64,000 nt of DNA from Psychrobacter sp. bablab_jr014 (GTDB lineage Bacteria; Pseudomonadota; Gammaproteobacteria; Pseudomonadales; Moraxellaceae), in assembly GCF_016464015.1 (NCBI RefSeq), contig NZ_JACDXT010000005.1, positions 62,001-126,000 of the forward strand, given 5' to 3'. This document shows positions 17,196 to 28,041 of the stretch, piece after piece (position 1 is the first letter of the stretch; each line of letters begins with the position of its first letter). The notes under the pieces were generated by a model that worked only from the letters and a program-made list of their open reading frames with translations, was not told where the DNA came from and made no database searches. A program made the position numbers and the translations under genes.

Positions 17196-17630
17196 ATGAT
17201 TGAAATAGACTGGCAAGCCTTTACGCCCACCTCGTTAGTGGGCGGACTTATTATAGGTGTCGCCACGGTACTGCTACTGCTCGGCATCGGGCGCGTGGCG
17301 GGTATTAGCGGCATTACCGCAAGTCTGCTCAAGCCCAAGCGGGTCGAGCTGTGGCAGGTATTGTTCGTGCTAGGGCTGTTCTTATCGCCATGGTGGTATA
17401 CCCTGAGCGCGCCATTGCCTGAGGTGACGGTGACTGATTCGATGTGGCTGCTGATTGTCGCAGGACTGCTCGTCGGCTTTGGCACGCGCCTTGGCTCGGG
17501 CTGTACCAGCGGGCATGGTATCTGCGGCAATGCGCGTCTGTCGCCGCGTTCGATGGTGGCGACACTGACCTTTATGCTGCTTGGTATTTTGACCGTGACT
17601 GTGATGCGTCATGGGCTGGGGATACTATGA
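17196..17630 (+). CDS. YeeE/YedE-family sulfur transporter, first half-size protein
   Basis: A 144-residue inner-membrane protein with about four hydrophobic helices. It carries the YeeE/YedE hallmark GFGTRLGSGCTSGHGICG, whose cysteine is thought to relay thiosulfate or a related sulfur species. The full-length family (about 350 residues) is split here into two consecutive genes, as in PmpA/PmpB-type pairs. TGAGGG eight bases upstream of ATG supports the start. The partner gene begins 64 bp downstream. The sulfur substrate and direction of transport are inferred from the family. Confidence 0.88.
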   Translation: MIEIDWQAFTPTSLVGGLIIGVATVLLLLGIGRVAGISGITASLLKPKRVELWQVLFVLGLFLSPWWYTLSAPLPEVTVTDSMWLLIVAGLLVGFGTRLGSGCTSGHGICGNARLSPRSMVATLTFMLLGILTVTVMRHGLGIL

Positions 17631-17694
17631 ATAAGGTCATGCAAAAACAAATAGCACAGCACAAAGTTAGCCTAAACAGTAAGGAGCGCGGACA

Positions 17695-18117
17695 ATGCTA
17701 AAAAATATCATCGGTTTGGTGGCTGGCTTGGTGTTCGGTTATGGTTTGCTGATATCGGGGATGACAGACCCTGCCAAGGTACGGGGCTTTTTGGACGTGT
17801 TCGGAGCGTGGGATATTTCCTTGGCGCTGGTGATGGGTGGAGCGCTGATACCCGCATTTATCGGCGTATGGCTGGCGCGGCGACAACAAGTCAGCTGGGC
17901 CGGCGAGACGATTGAGCTGCCCAGCAAGCGTACCTTGAGCAAACCTTTAATCCTCGGTGCGATGCTCTTTGGTATCGGCTGGGGGCTGGTTGGCATCTGT
18001 CCTGGACCTGCGTGGGTACTGCTCGGCACAGGACAGTGGCAAGCGCTGGTGTTTATCCCCGCGATGCTGGCAGGGATGCTACTCTATCAATGGCTTGAAC
18101 CGCGTATCAGTGGCTAG
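17695..18117 (+). CDS. YeeE/YedE-family sulfur transporter, second half-size protein
   Basis: A 140-residue membrane protein with four hydrophobic segments. Characteristic motifs are GLVFGYGLLISGMTDPAKV near the start and FGIGWGLVGICPGPAWVLLG near residue 100, matching the second half of YeeE/YedE, with a conserved cysteine. It forms an apparent complex with the preceding gene product, and AAGGAG lies nine bases upstream of the ATG. The TAG stop at 18115-18117 is the first three bases of TAGGGCGTGTCTTAG, the end sequence of the MITE-like repeats found elsewhere in the window. Confidence 0.88.
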   Translation: MLKNIIGLVAGLVFGYGLLISGMTDPAKVRGFLDVFGAWDISLALVMGGALIPAFIGVWLARRQQVSWAGETIELPSKRTLSKPLILGAMLFGIGWGLVGICPGPAWVLLGTGQWQALVFIPAMLAGMLLYQWLEPRISG

Positions 18118-18131
18118 GGCGTGTCTTAGTC
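18115..18131. repeat. MITE end fragment at a stop codon
   Basis: TAGGGCGTGTCTTAGTC matches the terminal sequence of the elements at 35241 and 52611 but has no matching second end. Its first three bases are the stop codon of the preceding gene. Confidence 0.5.
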
Positions 18132-18140
18132 TACATGACG

Positions 18141-19793
18141 CTAAGCACTCGTCTCGGCGGTATAGTCAATGGACTTGGCGGCTTGTCTGAGCTCAAATTT
18201 TTGTACCTTGCCCGTGCTGGTCTTGGGGATGGTGGCAAAGACAATGTGCTTGGGCACTTTAAAGCCTGCCAAGTGTGCGCGGCAATGCGCTTGTACCTCA
18301 TCGCGGGTCAGATGCGTGCCTTGATGCAGCTCAATAAAGGCAACGGGCACTTCGCCCCATTTGTCATCAGGGGCAGCGACCACCGCGCAGCTTTGTACTG
18401 CAGGCAGGGCGTACAATGTATTCTCAACCTCGATGCTGGAGATGTTCTCTCCCCCTGAAATGATGACGTCTTTGAGCCTGTCCATGATTTTGATATAGCA
18501 ATCGGGCTGTTTGACGCCCAAATCCCCTGTACGAAACCAACCGTCCGCGAATGCCGCTTCAGTTGCTTTACGGTTTTTTAAGTAGCCTTTCATCACCAGA
18601 TTGCCGCGTAAAGCCAGCTCGCCGACTTCTTTGCCGTCACTTGCTACAGGGTTACTCGTGCCTTGTTGAAACACCTCAAAGCCCGCCATCAGATGCGATA
18701 CCATCCCTTGGCGCGATTTTTTTTGCGCGCGCTCGGCGGTAGTTAATGCTGCCCATTCAGGATGCTCGGCGCAAATGGTCACAGGGCCGTATACTTCGGT
18801 TAAGCCATAAACGTGAGTGATGTGAAAGCCCATCGCCTCCATATTGCTCAGCATCGCCTCAGACGGTGGCGCACCTGCGACCCAGCCTTTGACAGGGTGG
18901 CTGATGGCGTCTTTTAATGCCTGATCGCCACTGGCAATGATGCTGTGTACCACAGGCGCGGCGCAATAATGGGTCACGCCATACTTAGCAATTAGGCGCA
19001 AAATCGTATCGGCATCAATCTTACGCAAGCAGACATTGACGCCCGCGCGCTCGGCGATGCTCCACGGAAAGCACCAGCCATTACAATGAAATAGCGGCAG
19101 CGTCCACAGATATATCGGATGCTTAGGCATGTCCCAATCTAAAATATTCGATAAGGCGTTTAACGTCGCGCCGCGATGGTGATACACCACGCCTTTAGGC
19201 TTGCCCGTCGTGCCTGAGGTGTAATTAAGCGCAATCGCGTCCCACTCATCTTGCGGCAGCTCCCAATTGTCCAAATCGGTTGCGCTGGCTACCAGCGCTT
19301 CATAGCTCATTAGCCCAAAGTCGTCCGTCTCAATCGCCGCATCGGTCGCTTGAATGATCATCAGCTGCGGAAAAGTTTCGGTCAGTAAGTCCACATAATC
19401 GGCAAACTCACTGTCGAGTATCAAGACCTTTGCCTCCGCATGCTGCAAGCAAAAACTGAGCGCATTGATATCCATGCGCGTGTTCAGCGTACACAGCACC
19501 GCGCCCGACATCGGCACGCCAAACGCACATTCCACCATCGCAGGCGTGTTCGGCAGCATTACCGCTACTGTATCGTTTTTATCGATACCCAGCTGCCGTA
19601 GACCGTCCGCCAGCTGGCGACAGCGCGTGTACGTCTCGCCCCATGTCTGCGTCAGCGCAGGATGGGTCAAATCATCATAAATAATCGCCGTCTGCTCAGG
19701 GTAGACCTGCGCGCTACGGATAAGAAAATCAATCGGCGTTAAGGGTTGGTAGTTGGCGTTATTTTTGCCAAGCGCGGTATGAAAGTCGGTCAT
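18141..19793 (-). CDS. Acyl-CoA synthetase (AMP-forming), fatty-acid/DmdB-like
   Basis: A 550-residue member of the adenylate-forming superfamily that activates a carboxylic acid to its acyl-CoA via an acyl-AMP. Core motifs are the P-loop YTSGTTGKPKGVVYHHRG (about residue 190), YGLTEVYGP, GWFRTGDLGV, the hinge region DRLKDVIISGGENISS and the C-terminal catalytic lysine in PKTSTGKVQKFEL. ATG 19793 with AAGGA is preferred over an upstream TTG at 19811. The sequence resembles medium-chain and methylmercaptopropionate-type ligases, but the substrate cannot be fixed. It is divergent from fadH, which fits a role in fatty-acid degradation. Confidence 0.9.
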   Translation of the reverse strand: MTDFHTALGKNNANYQPLTPIDFLIRSAQVYPEQTAIIYDDLTHPALTQTWGETYTRCRQLADGLRQLGIDKNDTVAVMLPNTPAMVECAFGVPMSGAVLCTLNTRMDINALSFCLQHAEAKVLILDSEFADYVDLLTETFPQLMIIQATDAAIETDDFGLMSYEALVASATDLDNWELPQDEWDAIALNYTSGTTGKPKGVVYHHRGATLNALSNILDWDMPKHPIYLWTLPLFHCNGWCFPWSIAERAGVNVCLRKIDADTILRLIAKYGVTHYCAAPVVHSIIASGDQALKDAISHPVKGWVAGAPPSEAMLSNMEAMGFHITHVYGLTEVYGPVTICAEHPEWAALTTAERAQKKSRQGMVSHLMAGFEVFQQGTSNPVASDGKEVGELALRGNLVMKGYLKNRKATEAAFADGWFRTGDLGVKQPDCYIKIMDRLKDVIISGGENISSIEVENTLYALPAVQSCAVVAAPDDKWGEVPVAFIELHQGTHLTRDEVQAHCRAHLAGFKVPKHIVFATIPKTSTGKVQKFELRQAAKSIDYTAETSA

Positions 19794-22434
<2,641 letters not shown>

Positions 22435-22502
22435 GGTGTAATATGATACTAGACTTTTACTTTAATCATTCATAAAGCAGTTTAGATGATAAGTAAAGAA
22501 GA

Positions 22503-23072
22503 CTATTCTACAGAACGATTTGGACTAACTTGCTTATAAGTTTTACCTTCTGGTACGGGTATGCAATCGACTTCTTTTTGAGACTCAGTAGGTTTACAGT
22601 ATCTCATCGTCTTAGTATATTGATATACCCTATCATAGACATGCTCACCTGCTGCTAGTGGCGTAAGGTATACACTACCCATATTTATTGACACTGGTGT
22701 ATTGATATCCAAAGCTGGCGTAAGTAAAGCTATGCCATCCACGTTAAATAAGCGACGCTGATATCCGTCGCCTTCAATCATGATATCAGCGTATTCATAA
22801 ATGAATTGCAGCTGTTCTCTATTGCGTCTATGTCTTTTATCATCTGAGACGACCATGGGTGGCAAGGTAAACTTGCCTGTGCTGTCAGAAGTCGTTTGAT
22901 GTTCATCCGTTAAGTAAATACTTACATCAGCAACAGGTTGCTGAGTTTCACTGTCTAGCAACTGGCCTGAAAGTGCTGGCGTGACGTAGTAATCAGTAGG
23001 CTCTAGTATCAAGCAAGCACTTAATGGAACCGTTAGCACACCGATAAAGGCAAATAGTTTATAAGGCTTCAT
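22503..23072 (-). CDS. Lipoprotein with carboxypeptidase-regulatory-like domain, candidate immunity protein 2
   Basis: A 189-residue predicted lipoprotein. ATG 23072, six bases after GGAG, gives a leader ending in LSAC, with Cys20 lipidated; the open frame extends further upstream without support. After it comes a beta-sandwich (transthyretin-like) motif, LSGQLLDSETQQPVADVSIY with TDSTGKFTLPP-like spacing. The C-terminal motif YCKPTESQKEVDCIPVPEG is nearly the same as FCQPNESQKEVNCMPLPDG in the neighbouring gene, so the two are tandem paralogues. The start overlaps the end of that gene by 14 bases. As the third gene after a PAAR-metallopeptidase protein, it is a good candidate for a periplasmic immunity protein. 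This role is inferred from context only. Confidence 0.78.
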   Translation of the reverse strand: MKPYKLFAFIGVLTVPLSACLILEPTDYYVTPALSGQLLDSETQQPVADVSIYLTDEHQTTSDSTGKFTLPPMVVSDDKRHRRNREQLQFIYEYADIMIEGDGYQRRLFNVDGIALLTPALDINTPVSINMGSVYLTPLAAGEHVYDRVYQYTKTMRYCKPTESQKEVDCIPVPEGKTYKQVSPNRSVE

Positions 23073-23607
23073 TTGTAACTCCATCTGGTAGTGGCATACA
23101 GTTGACTTCTTTTTGAGACTCATTAGGCTGACAAAATGTCATGTCATCAATGTACTCATCTTCAACATCGTTAATATCCACACCTTCTGGTAGCGGCTCT
23201 AAAAACACCTTACCCAAATGAATATGATATGGTACTTCTTCGGTATACTTTACTTCTAAAAATTTGAAGCCAGAATTGCTAAAGACTTTTCTTCTATAGC
23301 CTTCTTTATATAAATCCAAACCACCTTCAGTCATGAGGTTTATCCCCCTGCCAGTATCAGAGGTGGTATAATCCTCTTTATAAGAAGGTAGTCTAAAGTA
23401 CCCATTATGATCAGTCATTGTTGTATCTGCACTGGTTTGTAAAAGAGAAACGTTTTCTATGGGCTTATTGGTGGTTTTATCCAAGACTTGCCCAGTAATA
23501 ATTGGGGAGGCATAGCCATAGATGTCTTGTCCTGCTGAGCAGCTTAAAATACACAAAGAAACAAAAGTGCCAATAATTAAACTGCTTGATGTCCTAAATA
23601 TGCTCAT
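23059..23607 (-). CDS. Lipoprotein with carboxypeptidase-regulatory-like domain, candidate immunity protein 1
   Basis: A 182-residue predicted lipoprotein whose leader ends at LSC, with Cys23. It contains ITGQVLDKTTNKPIENVSLL and DHNGYFRLP, the core of a carboxypeptidase-D regulatory-like beta-sandwich. It shares the cysteine-containing C-terminal motif with its downstream paralogue. It begins 15 bp after the stop of the PAAR gene and overlaps the next gene, giving one operon. A periplasm-facing lipoprotein is what would be expected to neutralise a toxin that reaches the periplasm. The sequence is AT-rich like the rest of this cassette. I know no named family for it. Confidence 0.8.
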   Translation of the reverse strand: MSIFRTSSSLIIGTFVSLCILSCSAGQDIYGYASPIITGQVLDKTTNKPIENVSLLQTSADTTMTDHNGYFRLPSYKEDYTTSDTGRGINLMTEGGLDLYKEGYRRKVFSNSGFKFLEVKYTEEVPYHIHLGKVFLEPLPEGVDINDVEDEYIDDMTFCQPNESQKEVNCMPLPDGVTNEAL

Positions 23608-23622
23608 AAACGTGCTACCTTT

Positions 23623-25092
23623 TTATAAAGTAAGTTGCGATATCGCTAATAATCCAAGTACATCTTCTTCACTAGCGACCACTTTATCGTCATAATCCTG
23701 TGGATTCTGTTCAGCATATTTCATTAAATCATACTCACTACCTGTAGCAGTGTATGTGCCATTCACTGCTTGTAAGATAGTAGACGAGCCTTTATGAGTT
23801 TTGGAATAATGCTGCCCGCCATTGGCCAGTAATATCTCATGACCTATTTCATGTGCAAATACTCTTTTGAAAATCTTATCAGCGCTACTTTTCTGCCGAA
23901 ATCTCCATACTTGCTTACCGTGCGAATCAGTGAGTAGCAAATATCCAATATTATAATAAGTCATCCTTGATGCTTCCCAGTATCTAGAGCGTCCAGGTAC
24001 ACTATTAGTATTAAAGATAATATTCATTTTAGGCATGCTATTACGATCAGTAATCTCACACTTGGTAGATACTTGAAACTTCTCTCCATGAACATCGATA
24101 TCAAGTCGTTTACTTTTAATTGTATTGTGCTGACGGCTCCAGTAGCGGCTGACGCCTTGCTTAACCAAACTCTCAACCTCACTGTTGGTCAAATAATCAG
24201 ACATCTTATCCCTAAAGATTATAGGTCTATTGAGTTGATTTTGAGTTTGATTGCTAACCACCCTGTCAGGCACTATATCCCACTTCAATTCAGATATACT
24301 GACTCTGAGATTTGCAACTATGCGCTTTGCTTGTCTATCTATACTAATATCTATCCAATCTTGTTTTTTAAACTTAAATACAACTTTTTCTATATCGCTA
24401 GCTATAGTATTGCTACTCAAATCTGTAGCAGATACTTTTAGATCGACGCCAGCTAATAGAGCCTTGCTAGCATAGATATCACCAATAAAGCCATCCCACT
24501 CTAACGTAATAATATCACCTTTATTAAAAGTGCCAGATTTGGATGATAGGGGCGTTGGTGTCCCTGATACATCCAGCTTGAAGTTTTTGAATGAACCACT
24601 CTGCACTTTGACTTTGATATATATTTTGTCATATTTATCAGGAGCTGCATTTCTTGATGATTGTCCATGATGTCCTACATGGTTACGTGTTTTAATACCA
24701 TAGGGAGAAAACAAGTTGTTATTTAAATATACATCCTCAATACTAAAGTAACTACCACTATCACTTCCTTGATTTACGTCACCATAAGTCGCCATGTATT
24801 GCTCAGGTCGTTCAACTCCCATTACATCAAAATCCGACTCTGCAAAAGCTTGTTGAACAGCAATCAGCTTAGAGCCGCAGCTCGTTATGTCACCAGCACG
24901 TGCCACAGGTGCACCATCAATGACAAAGGCTGGGTCACCTGTGACAATCGTGACGACTTTTTTGCATTTTTTGCACTGTACTTTGTCACCTTTACGCGCT
25001 ACAGGAATACCATTAACCAATGTGTGTGCAGAACCCGTAATGACTGTGCCACCATGATCTGTTTTTGCGCCTACTGTAATATATGCAGCCAT
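23623..25092 (-). CDS. PAAR-domain protein with C-terminal zinc-metallopeptidase-like domain (candidate type VI effector)
   Basis: A 489-residue protein. Residues 1 to about 90 form a PAAR domain with repeated short beta turns (GAKTDHGGTVITGSAHTLVN, GDPAFVIDGAPVARAGDITSCG), the tip that caps a type VI VgrG spike. Residues 130-340 are beta-rich and unrecognised. The C-terminal domain carries HEIGH at 414-418, a zincin zinc-binding motif with Glu415 as catalytic base. His428 and His433 follow in GGQHYSKTHKG, and DLMKY (about 455-459) resembles a metzincin Met-turn. A peptidase acting in the periplasm is the natural reading. GGAAG lies seven bases before the ATG. Two paralogous lipoprotein genes follow in the same operon. 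No T6SS structural genes are in the window, so delivery would need loci elsewhere. Its base composition is more AT-rich than its neighbours. Confidence 0.85.
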   Translation of the reverse strand: MAAYITVGAKTDHGGTVITGSAHTLVNGIPVARKGDKVQCKKCKKVVTIVTGDPAFVIDGAPVARAGDITSCGSKLIAVQQAFAESDFDVMGVERPEQYMATYGDVNQGSDSGSYFSIEDVYLNNNLFSPYGIKTRNHVGHHGQSSRNAAPDKYDKIYIKVKVQSGSFKNFKLDVSGTPTPLSSKSGTFNKGDIITLEWDGFIGDIYASKALLAGVDLKVSATDLSSNTIASDIEKVVFKFKKQDWIDISIDRQAKRIVANLRVSISELKWDIVPDRVVSNQTQNQLNRPIIFRDKMSDYLTNSEVESLVKQGVSRYWSRQHNTIKSKRLDIDVHGEKFQVSTKCEITDRNSMPKMNIIFNTNSVPGRSRYWEASRMTYYNIGYLLLTDSHGKQVWRFRQKSSADKIFKRVFAHEIGHEILLANGGQHYSKTHKGSSTILQAVNGTYTATGSEYDLMKYAEQNPQDYDDKVVASEEDVLGLLAISQLTL

Positions 25093-25124
25093 GTCTAACT
25101 TCCAATGTATGCTATGGTTGATGA

Positions 25125-25170
25125 CAAAAAAATATCGCGAGTATCAATAAACGCGATATCTTTATGTCAA
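25125..25170 (-). promoter_or_regulatory. Promoter of the PAAR operon overlapped by an inverted repeat
   Basis: On the minus strand a perfect -35 TTGACA (25170-25165) is followed by GATATCGCG...CGCGATAT, an inverted repeat with arms at 25152-25159 and 25132-25139, and then seven Ts. Candidate -10s are TTGATA (17-bp spacer) or GATACT (19-bp spacer), both inside the loop of the repeat. The same structure also reads as an intrinsic terminator for lplA, whose stop is 140 bp upstream. Operator, terminator and attenuator readings are all possible. Confidence 0.5.
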
Positions 25171-25300
25171 ACTTAAGTCTGCTTATTATTGTAATAGATA
25201 TTAAGATTTTAGTATACAAAAGTTCTAAATATTATTGGTTAGACGAGGGGTTTGAATAGGAACACACTGAATAGTTATAAAAACTTGCATCTATAACCAG

Positions 25301-26317
25301 TCACCTAACCACTTCTCCAATCATCCACCCTTTAACATCACCCACTTGCGCGGCGAATTCAGGATGCGTATTTGCTAATGTATCCAAACATGCTGTAATG
25401 CCGTCTTGGCTGTATTTTGCGCCCGTCAAAGCTGCTTTTAACGCATCAATCAGCTCGACATTTAGCGCATCAGAAAAGATAACCACCTCACTAATCTGCG
25501 CCTGCGTCACGTCCAAATGCACATCCATCATGCCCCAATCAAAGCGCGTTTCGATATGGTGGGTAAATTCAGGCGTTTTGCCAAAACGCCAGTCCCAGTC
25601 CGCCATCTGTTGATAATAGGCGTTGAGCGTGGGCTGCTGAGCGAGGGTGGCTTCATCGAGCTGCTCGACCTTTGCTGTCTCGCCATAATAGGCACAAAAC
25701 GCGTCAATAATCGCACTGGATAAGAGTTCATGGGTGATGCTGTCATTAAATTCGCTCAAATTCGCCACACGGGCGCGCACCGATTTGATGCCCTTTGCTT
25801 TGAGCTTTAAGGGATGCGGGTTGAGGTAGTCGCCGAGCTTTTGCATATTGGCATTAACGAGTAGCGTGCCGTGATGAAAGCTGCGCTCGGCAGTGTGTTT
25901 AAAGGCACTGCCCGATATTTTGCGCTCACCGACCTGCATATCATTGCGCCCCGACAGCGTTGCTTCGATGCCGAGCGACTTTAGCGCGTTGATAATAATG
26001 GTAAAGTTCGCCATCTGGTCGTAGTCGGCTTTGGGCGACAAAAAAGTAAAGTTGGTATTGCCAAGGTCATGAAACACCGCACCGCCGCCGCTTTGTCGCC
26101 GCGCCAAAAATACATCGTCCGCCTGCATCTTATCGACCTTGCATTCTACCCATGGATTTTGCGCGCGCCCGATGACCACCGTTTCGCTATTGCGCCACAA
26201 AAACAGCGTGTGCGTGCTGGGGTCGCTGTCCTTACCAAGGCTTTGAAACAGCCAATCTTCGGTCGCAAGGTTAAACCACGGATTGGTGATGGCAGATTGT
26301 AAGATGCGTAGGGTCAT
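25301..26317 (-). CDS. lplA: Lipoate-protein ligase A
   Basis: A 338-residue enzyme that activates free lipoate with ATP and attaches it to the lysine of 2-oxoacid dehydrogenase and glycine-cleavage subunits. It shows the BPL_LplA_LipB fold motifs WFNLATEDWLF, the ARRQSGGGAVFHDLGNTNFTF loop (cited here in parts: RRQSGGGAVFHD), GRNDMQVGERKISGSAF with the conserved lysine, and HHGTLLVN. The accessory C-terminal domain follows. ATG 26317 (MTLRILQSAITNPWF) is preferred over the 12-codon upstream extension because homologues start there and AGGACA precedes it. Confidence 0.94.
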   Translation of the reverse strand: MTLRILQSAITNPWFNLATEDWLFQSLGKDSDPSTHTLFLWRNSETVVIGRAQNPWVECKVDKMQADDVFLARRQSGGGAVFHDLGNTNFTFLSPKADYDQMANFTIIINALKSLGIEATLSGRNDMQVGERKISGSAFKHTAERSFHHGTLLVNANMQKLGDYLNPHPLKLKAKGIKSVRARVANLSEFNDSITHELLSSAIIDAFCAYYGETAKVEQLDEATLAQQPTLNAYYQQMADWDWRFGKTPEFTHHIETRFDWGMMDVHLDVTQAQISEVVIFSDALNVELIDALKAALTGAKYSQDGITACLDTLANTHPEFAAQVGDVKGWMIGEVVR

Positions 26318-26805
26318 GGGTTGTCCTGTTATCGTGTTCTTATAAATGTACAAAGGTAAAGGTGATATGACCTATAGTAGCAGGTCGTGTTTGTAGATGA
26401 GTGCTCGTTGCATTCAAGCAAAGGATACGCCTTAATATAGTCAGTTCACGATAAAATCGATACAGCGAGATTAGACAGTACTTTCATTGCTGGCTATGAT
26501 GGTCTAGTAGATGAAATTTTATTGTTTATAAAGTCAACATTAAGCTTGTCTTCTATTCTCATAATTAATTTTTATAAGGTTCGTATATTAAACACTTGTC
26601 TTTCAATATCTAAAAAATCAGAGTAAACCCTTACTGTCAGTAGCTGTTTCCGTTTGTAATGCTGACTTGAATGCTACCTGATTCGCCCTATTAAAGGCGA
26701 GTATAAAATTAGTTTTACTAATGATTTTATAAGATTTTCTACATAAATTTGATACTTTTTATTATCAGTGCTCAGCATTGATATATAAAATAATAAGGAT
26801 TCCTT
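26318..26805. other. Intergenic region between lplA and the alkene reductase gene
   Basis: 488 bp, AT-rich. It must carry the divergent promoters. I see no RNA gene, repeat copy or clear operator. Confidence 0.4.
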
Positions 26806-27918
26806 ATGGCACATGACATTCTCTTTGAACCTGTACAAATGGGCGAGCAGACGCTAAAAAACCGCATTTTAATGGCACCATTGACCCGCTTGCGTGCGGT
26901 TGAGCCAGGAGATGTGCCCATCACATGGGCGTCAGAATATTACGCGCAGCGTGCAGGTGCAGGGCTGGTGATTACTGAAGCGACACAGGTCTCATTTCAG
27001 GCAAAAGGCTACGCAGGTGCGCCAGGTTTGCACACCGATGACCAAGTGACCGCGTGGAAAGCGATTGTCGATAATGTACATGCCAAAGGCGGCAAAATCG
27101 TCGTGCAGCTGTGGCATACGGGCCTTGTGTCGCATGCGAGCGTACAGCCTGAGCGTAAAGCGCCGATTTCGGCATCGGATGTCGATGTGGGTATTCGCAC
27201 CTCATTGCGTGATAGCGACAACCAAGCGATTCGTGTGGATGCCACGCCGCCACGTCCTGCCAGCCTTGAAGAGATTGAGCAAGTGATTGCCGATTTTGCC
27301 CACGCGACCAAATGCGCGCAAGAGGCGGGCTTTGACGGCATTGAGATTCATGGCGCGCACGGTTATCTACTGCATCAATTTTGGGCCGAGCACACCAATA
27401 AGCGCGATGACAACTATGGCGGCAGTCGTGAAAACCGCGCTCGTCTGATGCTTGGTGTTATTGATGCGTGTGTTGACGCGTGGGACGCGGCGCACGTGGG
27501 TATCCGCATCTCGCCACTCGGCACATTTAATAATGTCGAAGGAGGCTATGAAGAAGACGACAACATCTGGCTGATTGAGCAAATCAACAAGCGCAAACTC
27601 ATGTACTTGCACATCTCAGAGCCAGATTGGGCGGGCGGCACGCCATACAGTGACGACTTCCGTCAGCGCGTACGCGATGCTTTTGGTCAGCTAATCATTG
27701 CTGCAGGTGGCTATGATGCGGACAAAGCAGAAAAGAACATCAAAGCAGGCTATATCGACGCCGTTGCCTTTGGTCGTGACTATATTGCCAACCCTGATTT
27801 GGCGGAGCGCATTCGTATAGGCGCGCCATTGAACGAGCAGCACCCTGAGAGCTTTTATGGGGGCAGCACCGAAGGCTATACCGACTATCCATATTTAGAA
27901 GAACAAAAAGCTGGATAA
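26806..27918 (+). CDS. Alkene reductase, old yellow enzyme family (NemA-like)
   Basis: A 370-residue FMN-dependent NAD(P)H oxidoreductase that reduces activated C=C bonds and often nitro or nitrate-ester compounds. The (beta/alpha)8 barrel signatures are LKNRILMAPLTRLRA at the N-terminus, VQLWHTGLVSH, the substrate-binding HGAHGYLLHQFWAEHTNKR, YGGSRENRARL and the FMN-phosphate region near GRDYIANPDL. The length and the N-terminal pattern fit the NemA/OYE class rather than the YqjM class. AAGGA is eight bases upstream of the ATG. Its natural substrate is not evident from the neighbours. Confidence 0.93.
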   Translation: MAHDILFEPVQMGEQTLKNRILMAPLTRLRAVEPGDVPITWASEYYAQRAGAGLVITEATQVSFQAKGYAGAPGLHTDDQVTAWKAIVDNVHAKGGKIVVQLWHTGLVSHASVQPERKAPISASDVDVGIRTSLRDSDNQAIRVDATPPRPASLEEIEQVIADFAHATKCAQEAGFDGIEIHGAHGYLLHQFWAEHTNKRDDNYGGSRENRARLMLGVIDACVDAWDAAHVGIRISPLGTFNNVEGGYEEDDNIWLIEQINKRKLMYLHISEPDWAGGTPYSDDFRQRVRDAFGQLIIAAGGYDADKAEKNIKAGYIDAVAFGRDYIANPDLAERIRIGAPLNEQHPESFYGGSTEGYTDYPYLEEQKAG

Positions 27919-27961
27919 GCGCCAAGCGTCTTAATACGCCGACAAGCTGTATTTTCTTAAT

Positions 27962-27998
27962 AAAAAACCGCCTGCGCAAAAAGTAGGCGGTTTTTTTG
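27962..27998. terminator. Bidirectional terminator between the alkene reductase and pirin genes
   Basis: ACCGCCT and AGGCGGT pair around a loop of roughly ten bases, with a T7 run on the plus strand and TTTTTTATT on the minus strand. It serves two convergent genes. Confidence 0.85.
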
Positions 27999-28041
27999 TG
28001 GATTGTGACGGCTCACCTTATCGATAGTACCAAAGACTGGT

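Noticed and set aside
24073-24475. Plus-strand open frames inside the PAAR-peptidase gene
   Set aside because: They have no family features, and the minus-strand frame contains PAAR and HEIGH motifs.
22503-25092. Rhs or polymorphic contact-dependent toxin
   Set aside because: There are no YD repeats, no Rhs core, and no two-partner-secretion signals. The N-terminal domain is PAAR.
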